From the NCBI RefSeq assembly GCF_000017405.1, contig NC_009667.1, positions 1,273,501-1,337,500 on the forward strand: a DNA stretch of 64,000 nucleotides, given 5' to 3'. Below, one piece after another: positions 7,640-16,194 of the stretch; positions within the stretch are counted from its first letter, which is position 1, and every line of letters starts with the position of its first letter. Both the position numbers and the translations under genes were made by a program. Under the pieces are notes generated by a model. The model did not search any database. It was not told the DNA's origin and saw only the letters and a program-made list of their open reading frames with translations. This DNA comes from Brucella anthropi ATCC 49188. Its GTDB lineage: Bacteria > Pseudomonadota > Alphaproteobacteria > Rhizobiales > Rhizobiaceae.

Positions 7640-8167
7640 GTGATTAGCGAACAGAGCCAGATGCCGAGCAATATGATCAGCCTCGCAGAGCGCATGGTTT
7701 TCTCGGATTCGTTCAAGCCGATCTATGCAGAAGGCATGGATATGGTCGAGGAAGCGGCAAGCTATCTCGACGGCGAAGGCCGTGAGGATGCGCGCAATCT
7801 TTCGCGTGTGGCTGCGACGCTCTATGCCGCCGAATCGATGCGTCTGACCACGCGCCTGATGCAGGTTGCTTCGTGGTTGCTGCTCCAGCGCGCGGCGCGG
7901 AACGGTGAAATGACCCGTCAGCAGGTTGCAGCCGAGAAAGCCAAGGTGCGTCTAGACACGCCATCGGCGGGTGAAATCGCACAAGGCTGGTCCGAACTGC
8001 CTGCAGCATTCATGGAGCTGGTCGAACGTTCGATGCGCCTTCAGGCACGTGTGCGCCGTATGGACCGCGAAGTTTACGGTGAAGTGGTTTCGCTGCAGGG
8101 CGTTCCACGTGGCAATCCGGTTTCCGAACAGATCGTATTGCTCAAAACTGCTTTTGGCGCTTCATAA
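7640..8167 (+). CDS. rcdA: RcdA-like adaptor (DUF1465), regulator of CtrA degradation
   Basis: 175 aa from GTG 7640 (MISEQSQMPSNM), chosen because family similarity begins near ISLAERMVFSDSF; the frame stays open to ATG 7526 and ATG 7622 is another option. The protein is nearly all helix, with the family stretch GREDARNLSRVAATLYAAESMRLTTRLMQVASWLLLQRA at about 52-90, fitting the three-helix bundle of Caulobacter RcdA. RcdA works with CpdR and PopA to bring CtrA to the ClpXP protease at the pole. It is followed by ruvC after 91 bp. Two CtrA boxes upstream support cell-cycle control. Confidence 0.8.
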   Translation: MISEQSQMPSNMISLAERMVFSDSFKPIYAEGMDMVEEAASYLDGEGREDARNLSRVAATLYAAESMRLTTRLMQVASWLLLQRAARNGEMTRQQVAAEKAKVRLDTPSAGEIAQGWSELPAAFMELVERSMRLQARVRRMDREVYGEVVSLQGVPRGNPVSEQIVLLKTAFGAS

Positions 8168-8258
8168 CGATCGATCATGTGCTCCCTTCGTGGCGCATGT
8201 TTCTCTTTTGTTCACTTTTCTGCTGTCAAGTGAATCCGTCTGAGGATAGGGTTCGCTT

Positions 8259-8777
8259 ATGAAAGAAACGATTCGCATCATTGGTATCGATCCGGGCCTG
8301 CGCCGTACCGGCTGGGGCATTGTCGAATCGTTGGGCAATTCACTGCATTTCATCGGTTCGGGGACTGTAACCTCGAATGCCGAGATGGATCTCGCATCGC
8401 GCCTTTGCCAGCTGCATGAAGGTCTTTCCAAAGTCCTGCATGAATATATGCCGCATGAGGCGGCGGTTGAACACACCTTCGTCAACAAGGATGCAACGGC
8501 GACGCTGAAGCTTGGTCAGGCGCGCGGCATTGCCTTGTTAGCGCCCGCGCAGGCTGGACTGCCCGTTGCCGAATATGCGCCGAATGCCGTGAAGAAGGCT
8601 GTAATCGGCGTTGGACACGGTGAAAAACAGCAAATCCATATGATGGTGAAAGTGCTGATGCCGCGCGCATCGTTCGATACGAGCGATGCCGCCGATGCGC
8701 TTGCCATTGCCATTTGTCATGCGCATCACCGGCAAAGCATCGCAAGTGCGCGCCGGTTGCAACAACTTATCGCGTAG
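8259..8777 (+). CDS. ruvC: Holliday junction resolvase RuvC
   Basis: 172 aa. The RNase H-fold acidic residues are all present: D11 ([12 protein letters not shown]), E71 (AAVEHTF), and D143/D146 ([17 protein letters not shown]), matching E. coli D7, E66, D138 and D141 in spacing. The dimeric enzyme cuts Holliday junctions made during recombination repair, guided by RuvAB. First gene of the ruvC-ruvA-ruvB-ybgC set; ruvA begins 6 bp after the stop. Confidence 0.97.
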   Translation: MKETIRIIGIDPGLRRTGWGIVESLGNSLHFIGSGTVTSNAEMDLASRLCQLHEGLSKVLHEYMPHEAAVEHTFVNKDATATLKLGQARGIALLAPAQAGLPVAEYAPNAVKKAVIGVGHGEKQQIHMMVKVLMPRASFDTSDAADALAIAICHAHHRQSIASARRLQQLIA

Positions 8778-8783
8778 GTGGCC

Positions 8784-9401
8784 ATGATCGGTAAGCTCAA
8801 GGGTGTGATCGATGAAATTGCCGAGGATCATGCCGTCATCGACGTGCATGGTGTTGGCTATGTTGCGTTTTGTTCGGCGCGCACGCTTGGCAATCTCGGC
8901 GGTGTGGGCGAAGCGGCTATCCTGTTCATCGAAACCTATGTTCGCGAGGACATGATCCGCCTTTATGGTTTTGCCAATCAGCTCGAGCGCGAATGGTTTC
9001 GCCTGTTGCAGAATGTGCAGGGCGTTGGCGCCAAGGTGGCTCTCGCCGTGCTCGGCACGTTGTCGCCGTCGGAACTCGCCAATGCAATTGCACTGCGTGA
9101 CATCGCCATGGTTTCGCGCGCGCCGGGTGTCGGTAAGAAGGTTGCTGAGCGCATCGTGACCGAACTCAAGAACAAGGCGCCTGCCTTCGCTGGTGATGCG
9201 AGCGGCACGATCGGACTCAAGCAGGAACTTGGCGCGGGCGCTGCTCCGGCGCCGGTTGCCGATGCGGTGTCGGCGCTTTCCAATCTCGGCTACTCTCGTG
9301 ATCAGGCCGCCAATGCCGTCGCCGCGGCCTTGAAGGAAGCGGGGGAGAATGCCGATTCGGCCAAGCTCATCCGCCTGGGTCTGAAGGAATTGTCGCGGTG
9401 A
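8784..9401 (+). CDS. ruvA: Holliday junction DNA-binding protein RuvA
   Basis: 205 aa from ATG 8784 ([12 protein letters not shown], the standard RuvA start); a GTG at 8778 would add two residues. Domain I is an OB fold (1-63), domain II has two helix-hairpin-helix motifs ([17 protein letters not shown] at about 73-89 and [15 protein letters not shown] near 111-125), and domain III (about 155-205, [21 protein letters not shown]) is the UBA-like RuvB-binding part. It forms the tetramer that holds the four-way junction flat for RuvB. Confidence 0.97.
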   Translation: MIGKLKGVIDEIAEDHAVIDVHGVGYVAFCSARTLGNLGGVGEAAILFIETYVREDMIRLYGFANQLEREWFRLLQNVQGVGAKVALAVLGTLSPSELANAIALRDIAMVSRAPGVGKKVAERIVTELKNKAPAFAGDASGTIGLKQELGAGAAPAPVADAVSALSNLGYSRDQAANAVAAALKEAGENADSAKLIRLGLKELSR

Positions 9402-9441
9402 TTTACTTGCCTGAGCGATATGTTCATGCGAGGAGGAAGGC

Positions 9442-10482
9442 ATGAGCGACCGCAACCCTCTCATTGATGCTGACAGACGCGTAGACGAAGACAATACGCT
9501 GCGCCCGCAGACGCTTGACGATTTTGTCGGGCAGGCGGCAGCGCGCGCAAATCTGAAAGTCTTTATCGAGGCCGCCAAAGTGCGTGGCGAGGCGCTTGAC
9601 CACGTCCTGTTCGTTGGCCCTCCGGGTCTAGGCAAGACGACGCTGGCGCAGATCATGGCCAAGGAGCTGGGCGTCAATTTCCGTTCCACATCCGGCCCAG
9701 TCATTGCCAAGGCGGGTGATCTTGCGGCTCTGCTGACCAATCTGGAAGAGCGCGACGTTCTGTTCATCGATGAAATTCATCGCCTGAGCCCGGCTGTGGA
9801 AGAAATCCTCTATCCGGCCATGGAGGATTTCCAGCTCGATCTCATCATCGGCGAAGGGCCTGCCGCACGTTCTGTGAAGATTGATCTTGCCAAGTTCACG
9901 CTCGTTGCGGCAACGACCCGTCTCGGGCTTTTGACCACGCCGTTGCGGGACCGTTTCGGCATTCCGACACGGCTCAATTTCTATACGGTTGAGGAACTGG
10001 AATATATCGTGCGGCGTGGTGCGCGCATCATGCAGATGGGTATTTCGCCGGATGGAGCGCTGGAAGTCGCCCGCCGTTCGCGCGGCACACCGCGTATTGC
10101 CGGACGGTTGTTGCGCCGCGTGCGTGATTTCGCGCTGGTCGCCGGCGCCGATGTCATCGATCGCAAGATCGCTGATGAGGCGCTGTCACGCCTTGAAGTG
10201 GACAACCGCGGGCTGGATCAGCTCGACCGGCGTTACCTCAATATTATCGCACGCAATTTCGGCGGCGGTCCGGTGGGGATCGAAACCATTGCCGCCGGCC
10301 TGTCTGAGCCGCGTGACGCAATTGAAGACATTATCGAACCCTATCTGATCCAGCAGGGTTTCCTGCAGCGCACGCCACGCGGTCGCGTCTTGACGGCTGT
10401 CGCCTGGCAGCATCTCGGATTGCCCGCGCCTGCTGAAATCATCCAGCAGTCGCAATACGGCCTCTTCATGGAAGACGAATGA
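9442..10482 (+). CDS. ruvB: Holliday junction helicase RuvB
   Basis: 346 aa AAA+ motor. Walker [10 protein letters not shown] at about 59-67, Walker [12 protein letters not shown] near 106-116, sensor 1 region [18 protein letters not shown] at about 155-172, and the C-terminal winged helix ([19 protein letters not shown], near 270-290) are all intact. It drives branch migration with RuvA. The start has a good AGGAGGAAGGC site. The stop overlaps the ybgC start (ATGA), so translation of the two is coupled. Confidence 0.97.
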   Translation: MSDRNPLIDADRRVDEDNTLRPQTLDDFVGQAAARANLKVFIEAAKVRGEALDHVLFVGPPGLGKTTLAQIMAKELGVNFRSTSGPVIAKAGDLAALLTNLEERDVLFIDEIHRLSPAVEEILYPAMEDFQLDLIIGEGPAARSVKIDLAKFTLVAATTRLGLLTTPLRDRFGIPTRLNFYTVEELEYIVRRGARIMQMGISPDGALEVARRSRGTPRIAGRLLRRVRDFALVAGADVIDRKIADEALSRLEVDNRGLDQLDRRYLNIIARNFGGGPVGIETIAAGLSEPRDAIEDIIEPYLIQQGFLQRTPRGRVLTAVAWQHLGLPAPAEIIQQSQYGLFMEDE

Positions 10483-10949
10483 CGGAACGACAGGAACAAT
10501 TGGCGCAGGCTGCCGTATCGGGCGAACTGAAAGACGGCGCGCATCTGCTCTATGCGCGCATCTATTATGCCGATACGGATTTTTCCGGCTTCGTTTATCA
10601 CGGTCGCTATCTGGAATTCTACGAACGCGGACGCACGGATTTCCTGCGTCTGCAGGACGTTCATCATATCGAATTGGCTGAGGGCGCGCTTGGCGAAGAA
10701 ATGGTCTGGGTCGTTCGCCGCATGGAGATCGATTACAAATCGCCCGCGAAGATGGATGATCTTATTCTGATTGAAACCCGCGTCAGCGAAATTCGCGGCG
10801 CGCGGGTCATCATGGCGCAGAAAATTACCTGCGGGGAGCGTCTGCTTTCGGAGGCGAAGGTAGAGGCCGTCATGATAACCAAAGAAGGCCATCCGCGCCG
10901 CATTCCCGACGAATGGCGGGAAGCTTTCACCAACAACCGCAAGAACTGA
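10479..10949 (+). CDS. ybgC: YbgC-type acyl-CoA thioesterase
   Basis: 156 aa hot-dog fold protein with the 4-hydroxybenzoyl-CoA thioesterase signature [24 protein letters not shown] at about 27-50; the Asp of ADTDFSG is the catalytic acid in the family. YbgC usually opens the tol-pal operon and is linked to phospholipid metabolism at the septum. Here it overlaps ruvB by 4 bp and is 388 bp before tolQ, so it is transcribed with ruv and may or may not read into tolQ. Confidence 0.93.
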   Translation: MTERQEQLAQAAVSGELKDGAHLLYARIYYADTDFSGFVYHGRYLEFYERGRTDFLRLQDVHHIELAEGALGEEMVWVVRRMEIDYKSPAKMDDLILIETRVSEIRGARVIMAQKITCGERLLSEAKVEAVMITKEGHPRRIPDEWREAFTNNRKN

Positions 10950-11337
10950 GTCCCAGGACCGCTCCAATGACTGTCTTCACTGGCATGTTCGTGCGGAATT
11001 CGATGCGCTAGCGGCAAATATACCTATTTGGGCGAATGCTAACGCATCTTTAACCATAATATTCCATTAATCACCCTGACGGAATCGGTGGAGAGGCAGG
11101 CTTGAAGCGCAGCGCCTTCCTTTCACCAAAATTAACCGTAACAAGCGCGTGATGGATTTAAAGTTGAAATCCGGAATGGCGGTTGCGGTGCGAAGTGTCG
11201 GCCGCTCGTCGGGCAGGTACGGCTTCAAGTTGAAAAGCTGCGCAGGTTTGGAGCGTCTGTTTTCAGACGTTGAGTAACGGATTTGCGATACCGCCCGGTC
11301 ATGTGGCCGGGCGTTTGGATTCGAGGACGGTAGATCG
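10950..11337 (+). promoter_or_regulatory. tolQ leader/promoter region
   Basis: 388 bases without a gene. A TTAACCAT half-site (CtrA type) lies at 11050-11057. Two hairpins precede tolQ: GCGTCTG/CAGACGT at about 11255-11272 and CGCCCGG, TCATGTGG, CCGGGCG followed by only TTT at 11292-11316, about 20 nt before the start codon. The second looks like a weak terminator or an attenuating leader rather than an operon end. Confidence 0.5.
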
Positions 11338-12048
11338 ATGGAAAATGTTGCGTTAGCGGCCCCCGCCGCCGATGTTACCCTCTGGGGCCTGTTCATGCAG
11401 GCGAACTGGGTCGTCAAGCTGGTTATGCTTGGCCTGCTGTTCGCCTCGATCTGGACTTGGGCTATCATCGTGGACAAGACGATTGCTTACGGACGGGCAC
11501 GGCGCGCGATTGATCGCTTCGAGCAGACGTTCTGGTCCGGCCAGTCGCTGGAGGAACTCTATCGCAATCTTGGCGAACGCCGTACCACCGGCATGGCGTC
11601 CATCTTCATGGCCGCGATGCGTGAGTGGAAGAAATCATTCGAGAAGGGCGCTCGCTCGCCCATTGGCCTGCAGATGCGTATCGACAAGGCCATGGATGTC
11701 GCGCTGGCGCGCGAAAGTGAAAAGCTCGACTCGCGTCTGGGCTTTCTGGCGACCATCGGCTCTGCAGCCCCCTTCATCGGTCTGTTCGGTACGGTTGTCG
11801 GTATCATGACCTCGTTCCAGGCAATCGCCGCTTCCAAGAACACCAGTCTTGCCGTTGTGGCGCCGGGTATCGCCGAAGCACTTCTGGCAACGGCAATCGG
11901 TCTTCTCGCCGCTATTCCTGCCGTTATTGCCTACAACAAGCTGTCGGCGGATGCGGGCAAGATCGGCGGACGGCTGGAAGGATTTGCGGATGAATTCTCC
12001 GCCATACTGTCGCGCCAAATTGATGAGAAGCTGACGCCGCGTAATTAA
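11338..12048 (+). CDS. tolQ: Tol-Pal proton channel subunit TolQ
   Basis: 236 aa, usual length. Three membrane helices: about 22-42 (VKLVMLGLLFASIWTWAIIV), 138-160 (FLATIGSAAPFIGLFGTVVGIMTSF) and 172-195 (APGIAEALLATAIGLLAAIPAVI). The GLFGTVVGI and ATAIGLLAAIPA motifs line the proton path. With TolR it uses the proton gradient to drive TolA, which keeps the outer membrane attached during constriction. First gene of tolQ-tolR-tolA-tolB-pal-cpoB. Confidence 0.97.
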   Translation: MENVALAAPAADVTLWGLFMQANWVVKLVMLGLLFASIWTWAIIVDKTIAYGRARRAIDRFEQTFWSGQSLEELYRNLGERRTTGMASIFMAAMREWKKSFEKGARSPIGLQMRIDKAMDVALARESEKLDSRLGFLATIGSAAPFIGLFGTVVGIMTSFQAIAASKNTSLAVVAPGIAEALLATAIGLLAAIPAVIAYNKLSADAGKIGGRLEGFADEFSAILSRQIDEKLTPRN

Positions 12049-12094
12049 GCGGCTTCAAGCATCGAGTGTAGTTTCAGCCTTCGGGAATCTTGCA

Positions 12095-12547
12095 ATGGGC
12101 ATGTCGGTAGGAAATCAGGGAATGCAGTCGGGCGGGCGCCGCAGGCGCGGCCGCAAGAAGGCATTGATGAGCGAAATCAACGTGACGCCATTCGTCGACG
12201 TGATGCTCGTTCTCCTCATCATCTTCATGGTCTCCGCGCCGCTGCTGACGGTTGGCGTGCCGATTGACCTGCCCGATACGCAGGCCAAGGCGATGAATGC
12301 CGATACGCAGCCGATCACTGTTTCGGTTAACAGCGAAGGCAAGATCTTCCTGCAGGAAACCGAAATTCCGATCGATGAAGTGGTGCCGAAACTCCAGGCT
12401 ATCGCCAAGACGGGCTATGAAGAGCGCATTTTCGTGCGTGGTGACAAGGCTGCCGATTACGGCACCGTCATGAAAGTCATGGCCCGCATTTCCGCCGCCG
12501 GTTTCAAAAATATCGGCCTTGTGACCCTCCAGGAGCAGGATAGCTGA
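12095..12547 (+). CDS. tolR: Tol-Pal protein TolR
   Basis: 150 aa. A basic N-terminus (GGRRRRGRKKALMSEINVTPF) is followed by the single transmembrane helix at about 35-55, which carries the essential Asp in FVDVMLVLLIIFMVSAP. The periplasmic part (60-150) is the ExbD/TolR fold. It pairs with TolQ. It starts 46 bp after tolQ and ends 7 bp before tolA. Confidence 0.96.
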   Translation: MGMSVGNQGMQSGGRRRRGRKKALMSEINVTPFVDVMLVLLIIFMVSAPLLTVGVPIDLPDTQAKAMNADTQPITVSVNSEGKIFLQETEIPIDEVVPKLQAIAKTGYEERIFVRGDKAADYGTVMKVMARISAAGFKNIGLVTLQEQDS

Positions 12548-12554
12548 CGCCATC

Positions 12555-13625
12555 ATGAAGGCTGGCCTGACATCTTCTGTTGCCTTGCATGCCGTTGCGG
12601 TCGCGCTGGCAGTGGTTTCGTTTTCCTCGCCGAAGGCTTTCGACGTGCAGGATTCGGAATCGTTCCCGGTTGATATCGTACCGATCGAGTCGATGACGCA
12701 AATCCAGCAGGGCGAAAAGACTGCGCCCATGAAGGAAAAGTCGGCTCCTGTGCCGACAACCAAACCGCAGACTGTTCCAAACGCCGAGAATTTTGGCGAT
12801 CAGGATATCGATACCCAGACGCCGCCAAAGCCCGATGCAAAGGCGAAGCCAATCGAGGCGGCGGAAGAACCCAAGGCGCAACCGGAACCGGTAAAAAAGC
12901 CGGAACCGAAGCCTGATCCGAAACCGGAACAGAAGCCTGAGACCAAGCCGACGCCGGTTCCGGCGACGGAAGTTCAGGCTAAGCCGGAAGAAAAGCAGGA
13001 AGTGAAGCCTGATCCGGTGGCGGAAGCCATTGAGAAACAGGCGGAAACCCCTGACGCTGAAACGCCGAAGCTGCCGGACAAGGTGCCAGCGCCCGACGCC
13101 AAGCCGAAGCCGCCGCAGGCGCAGACAGCAAAGACGCCGGACCGCAAACCGACGGAAGATAAGAAGCCGACGCAGAACGCCGCTCAGACTTCGAAATCGA
13201 AGAATGATGCGATTGCCGATGAGGTTGCTGCCCTTCTGAATAAGCAGAAGGCGGCAGGCGGCGGAGCCAAGCGTTCCACCGATCAGGCATCGCTGGGCGG
13301 CAAGAAGAATACTGGCGGCTCCAAGCTCAGCCAGAGCGAAATGGATGCGTTGCGCGGTGCGATTTCCAAATGCTGGAACGTGCCTGCCGGTGTGGCCGAC
13401 GCGCCGGGACTGGTCGTGACCGTCAAGATGAAGCTGAATCAGGATGGCTCCATTCAGGGTGTCCCTGAAGTGACATCGGGCGGCGGCGGTGACGGTGTTG
13501 GTCGTGCAGCAGCCGAGAGCGCCAAGCGCGCTGTCGCACGCTGCGCGCCGTACAATCTGCCAGTCGACAAATATGATTCATGGTCGGAAGTGATCGTCAA
13601 CTTCGACCCGAGCGAAATGTTCTGA
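12555..13625 (+). CDS. tolA: Tol-Pal system protein TolA
   Basis: 356 aa. One N-terminal membrane segment (about 5-24, [17 protein letters not shown]), a long Pro/Lys/Glu-rich periplasmic arm (about 70-215, many [14 protein letters not shown] units) and a compact C-terminal domain (about 255-356) beginning [19 protein letters not shown] and holding two cysteines (C274-type and C at RCAPYNLP). The C-terminal domain contacts Pal and TolB. The arm is Pro-rich instead of the helical Ala-rich arm of E. coli TolA, and so may need EF-P for its synthesis (inference). Confidence 0.93.
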   Translation: MKAGLTSSVALHAVAVALAVVSFSSPKAFDVQDSESFPVDIVPIESMTQIQQGEKTAPMKEKSAPVPTTKPQTVPNAENFGDQDIDTQTPPKPDAKAKPIEAAEEPKAQPEPVKKPEPKPDPKPEQKPETKPTPVPATEVQAKPEEKQEVKPDPVAEAIEKQAETPDAETPKLPDKVPAPDAKPKPPQAQTAKTPDRKPTEDKKPTQNAAQTSKSKNDAIADEVAALLNKQKAAGGGAKRSTDQASLGGKKNTGGSKLSQSEMDALRGAISKCWNVPAGVADAPGLVVTVKMKLNQDGSIQGVPEVTSGGGGDGVGRAAAESAKRAVARCAPYNLPVDKYDSWSEVIVNFDPSEMF

Positions 13626-13680
13626 CCGGGTTTCCGGTCGCCAACCAACTTACTGCAAGGACAAAGAGGTCCCAGAAGAC

Positions 13681-15012
13681 ATGAAAATCGGCATCATCAA
13701 TACAAAGATCCGGACGGTCTTTTCGGCTTTCGCGTGTATGATTGCCGCAAGCCTTGTCTGCACCATGCCGGCGCGCGCCGTCGTGGAAATCAACATCAAC
13801 AAGGGGGTGATCGAACCGTTGCCGATCGCCATCACCGATTTCCTTTCGGCTGATCAGCTCGGGCCGAATATCACGTCGGTCATCGCGGCCGATCTTGAGC
13901 GGTCTGGTCTTTTTGCACCGATCGACAAGGGCGCCTTCATCGAGAAGATCTCCAATCCGGACGCGGCTCCGCGTTTCGAGGACTGGAAGGTCATCAATGC
14001 GCAGGCGCTTGTCACGGGCCGCATCACCAAACAGCCGGATGGCCGTCTCAAGGCTGAGTTCCGCCTGTGGGATACGTTCGGTGGCCAGCAGATGATCGGC
14101 CAGCAGTTCTTCACCACGCCGGACAACTGGCGCCGCGTCGCCCATATCATCGCTGATGCGATCTACGAACGCCTGACCGGTGAAAAGGGCTACTTCGATA
14201 CGCGTGTTGTTTTCGTCGATGAATCCGGCCCGGCACAGAAGCGCGTCAAGCGTCTTGCCATCATGGATCAGGACGGCGCCAATGTGCGTTACATTTCCGA
14301 CGGTCGCGCCATTTCGCTGACGCCGCGTTTCTCGCCGAACCGTCAGGAAGTCACCTATATGTCGTTCGAAGGCGGTTCGCCGAAGGTGTATCTGCTGCAG
14401 CTCGAAACCGGCCAGCGTGAACTCGTCGGCAATTTCCCCGGCATGACCATTGCTCCGCGTTTCTCGCCCGATGGCCAGAAGGTTGTGATGAGCCTGCTTC
14501 AGGACGACGGCAGCGCCAATATCTATACGATGGACCTGCGCAATCGTTCGACCACGCGCCTGACCAACAGTCAGGCGATCGATACGAGCGCGTCCTATTC
14601 ACCGGACGGATCGCAGATTGTTTTCTCCTCCGACCGTGGTGGACGTCCGCAGCTCTATGTCATGGGTGCTGATGGCTCCAATCCGCGCCGTATCTCGGCC
14701 GGTGACGGCAGCTATTCCACGCCGGTTTGGTCTCCGCGCGGTGATCTCATCGCCTTCACCAAGCAGTCGCAGGGCCAGTTCTCCATTGGTGTGATGAAAA
14801 CTGACGGTTCGGGCGAACGCCTGCTGACCTCGGGCTTCCACAATGAAGGCCCGACCTGGGCTCCGAACGGTCGCGTGCTGATGTTCTTCCGCAAGGCGGC
14901 GGGTGCAGGCGGTCCGAAGCTCTTCACCATCGACCTGACCGGTCGCAACGAGCGCCAGATCCAGACGCCGAACTTCGCATCCGATCCGGCCTGGTCACCG
15001 CTGCTCGAATAG
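13681..15012 (+). CDS. tolB: Tol-Pal system beta-propeller protein TolB
   Basis: 443 aa. Signal peptide at about 1-34 ([21 protein letters not shown]). The N-terminal domain (35-165) is followed by a six-bladed PD40 propeller whose repeats are easy to see: [57 protein letters not shown]. Periplasmic; it shuttles between Pal and TolA/porins. Terminator 30 bp downstream. Confidence 0.97.
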   Translation: MKIGIINTKIRTVFSAFACMIAASLVCTMPARAVVEININKGVIEPLPIAITDFLSADQLGPNITSVIAADLERSGLFAPIDKGAFIEKISNPDAAPRFEDWKVINAQALVTGRITKQPDGRLKAEFRLWDTFGGQQMIGQQFFTTPDNWRRVAHIIADAIYERLTGEKGYFDTRVVFVDESGPAQKRVKRLAIMDQDGANVRYISDGRAISLTPRFSPNRQEVTYMSFEGGSPKVYLLQLETGQRELVGNFPGMTIAPRFSPDGQKVVMSLLQDDGSANIYTMDLRNRSTTRLTNSQAIDTSASYSPDGSQIVFSSDRGGRPQLYVMGADGSNPRRISAGDGSYSTPVWSPRGDLIAFTKQSQGQFSIGVMKTDGSGERLLTSGFHNEGPTWAPNGRVLMFFRKAAGAGGPKLFTIDLTGRNERQIQTPNFASDPAWSPLLE

Positions 15013-15039
15013 CGGATTCGCGGATAGTTATGGAAAGTG

Positions 15040-15072
15040 AAGGCGCGAAACTCCGGTTTCGCGCCTTTTTCA
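15040..15072 (+). terminator. terminator after tolB
   Basis: AGGCGCGAAA, loop CTCCGG, TTTCGCGCCT, then TTTTTC. It separates tolB from pal, implying a separate pal promoter. Confidence 0.85.
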
Positions 15073-15109
15073 TGGATAGAACGGTTCCGGTTCAACCGGA
15101 AACGGGAAA

Positions 15110-15179
15110 ACGTTCTATCTCCTTGTTTTATCGCATTATCCTCACGCAAAACCGCTTCGCACTTTTGCAGGAAATGCTC
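15110..15179. repeat. dispersed palindromic repeat
   Basis: AACGTTCTATCTCCTTGTTT at the left and the hallmark CGCAAAACCGCTTCGCACTT, TTGCAGGAAATGCTC at the right. Near-identical right halves occur at 16025-16069 and, inverted, at 41877-41924. Confidence 0.75.
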
Positions 15180-15291
15180 AAATTGCCACAATCATTGCCA
15201 GGAAGCCGTGTTTCTGCCGTATTTTGCCCCCAAGGGCTAACACCAGAACTGCTGCCGGAAATCGCCGGTTGCATCTGGCCGCAAGAAAATA

Positions 15292-15299
15292 TTAACCAT
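15292..15299. promoter_or_regulatory. CtrA-type half-site upstream of pal
   Basis: TTAACCAT about 80 bp before the pal start, followed by a second TTAACC at about 15325-15330. Confidence 0.4.
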
Positions 15300-15378
15300 A
15301 CTTCTTGAGCCTGTCTTAACCTCAATATGATTATTGGATGGTTACGCAGGAACATCAAATCTTAAGGAGCTCCGGCCC

Positions 15379-15885
15379 ATGCGCCGTATCCAGTCGATTG
15401 CACGTAGCCCGATCGCTATTGCCCTTTTCATGTCGCTCGCCGTTGCCGGTTGTGCGTCCAAGAAGAACCTTCCGAACAATGCCGGTGATCTGGGTCTCGG
15501 TGCAGGCGCTGCAACGCCGGGTTCCTCGCAGGACTTCACGGTCAATGTTGGCGACCGCATCTTCTTCGATCTCGATTCTTCGCTGATCCGCGCCGATGCA
15601 CAGCAGACGCTTTCCAAGCAGGCCCAGTGGCTGCAACGTTATCCGCAGTACTCGATCACGGTCGAAGGCCATGCCGACGAACGCGGTACGCGTGAATATA
15701 ACCTTGCTCTCGGCCAGCGCCGTGCAGCTGCCACCCGCGACTTCCTCGCTTCGCGTGGCGTCCCGACCAACCGTATGCGCACCATCTCCTACGGTAACGA
15801 ACGTCCGGTCGCAGTTTGCGATGCCGACTCGTGCTGGTCGCAGAACCGTCGCGCCGTCACCGTTCTCAACGGTGCAGGCAGCTAA
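15379..15885 (+). CDS. pal: peptidoglycan-associated lipoprotein Pal (Omp16)
   Basis: 168 aa from ATG 15379, preceded by AAGGAGC at 15364-15370; the frame is open upstream but the lipoprotein signal starts here. Signal peptide with lipobox SLAVAGC, lipidated Cys at about 25. The OmpA-like domain (about 60-168) has the peptidoglycan-binding pattern IFFDLDSSLIRADA...VEGHADERGTREYNLALGQRRA. The length equals Brucella Omp16. It anchors the outer membrane to the wall and is the target of TolA/TolB. Confidence 0.98.
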   Translation: MRRIQSIARSPIAIALFMSLAVAGCASKKNLPNNAGDLGLGAGAATPGSSQDFTVNVGDRIFFDLDSSLIRADAQQTLSKQAQWLQRYPQYSITVEGHADERGTREYNLALGQRRAAATRDFLASRGVPTNRMRTISYGNERPVAVCDADSCWSQNRRAVTVLNGAGS

Positions 15886-15911
15886 TCTGCGGGCACCTGA
15901 CAGTGTTACGG

Positions 15912-15937
15912 AAAAGCGGCTTTCGAGCCGCTTTTTT
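15912..15937 (+). terminator. terminator of pal
   Basis: AAAGCGGC, TTTCGA, GCCGCTTT followed by TTTCG; T-rich end. Confidence 0.85.
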
Positions 15938-16024
15938 CGTTTTTGACCGCCTGTTTGGTCGTTTCGACAAACTTTGGCCGAAGTCGCACTTGTCATAGTG
16001 AGCGTCAAAAGGCCTTCGCTTTTC

Positions 16025-16069
16025 GCATTATCCGACGCAAAACCGCTTCGCACTTTTGCGGGAAATGCT
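16025..16069. repeat. dispersed palindromic repeat
   Basis: GCATTATCCGACGCAAAACC, GCTTCGCACTTTTGCGGGAA, ATGC: outer GCATT/AATGC and inner CGCAAAA/TTTTGCG arms are inverted repeats. It lies in the 309-bp gap between pal and cpoB. Confidence 0.8.
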
Positions 16070-16194
16070 CTAAAAGCGGAGCTGATCGTGCGGCAATCAT
16101 GTTCAGCGTCTGTTCAGGCGCGACACTCGATCATCGTGTTCGCCCCGAATTGGATGGGTGAATCGGATGGATGAATTAGCAGGGGCAAAAGGGA

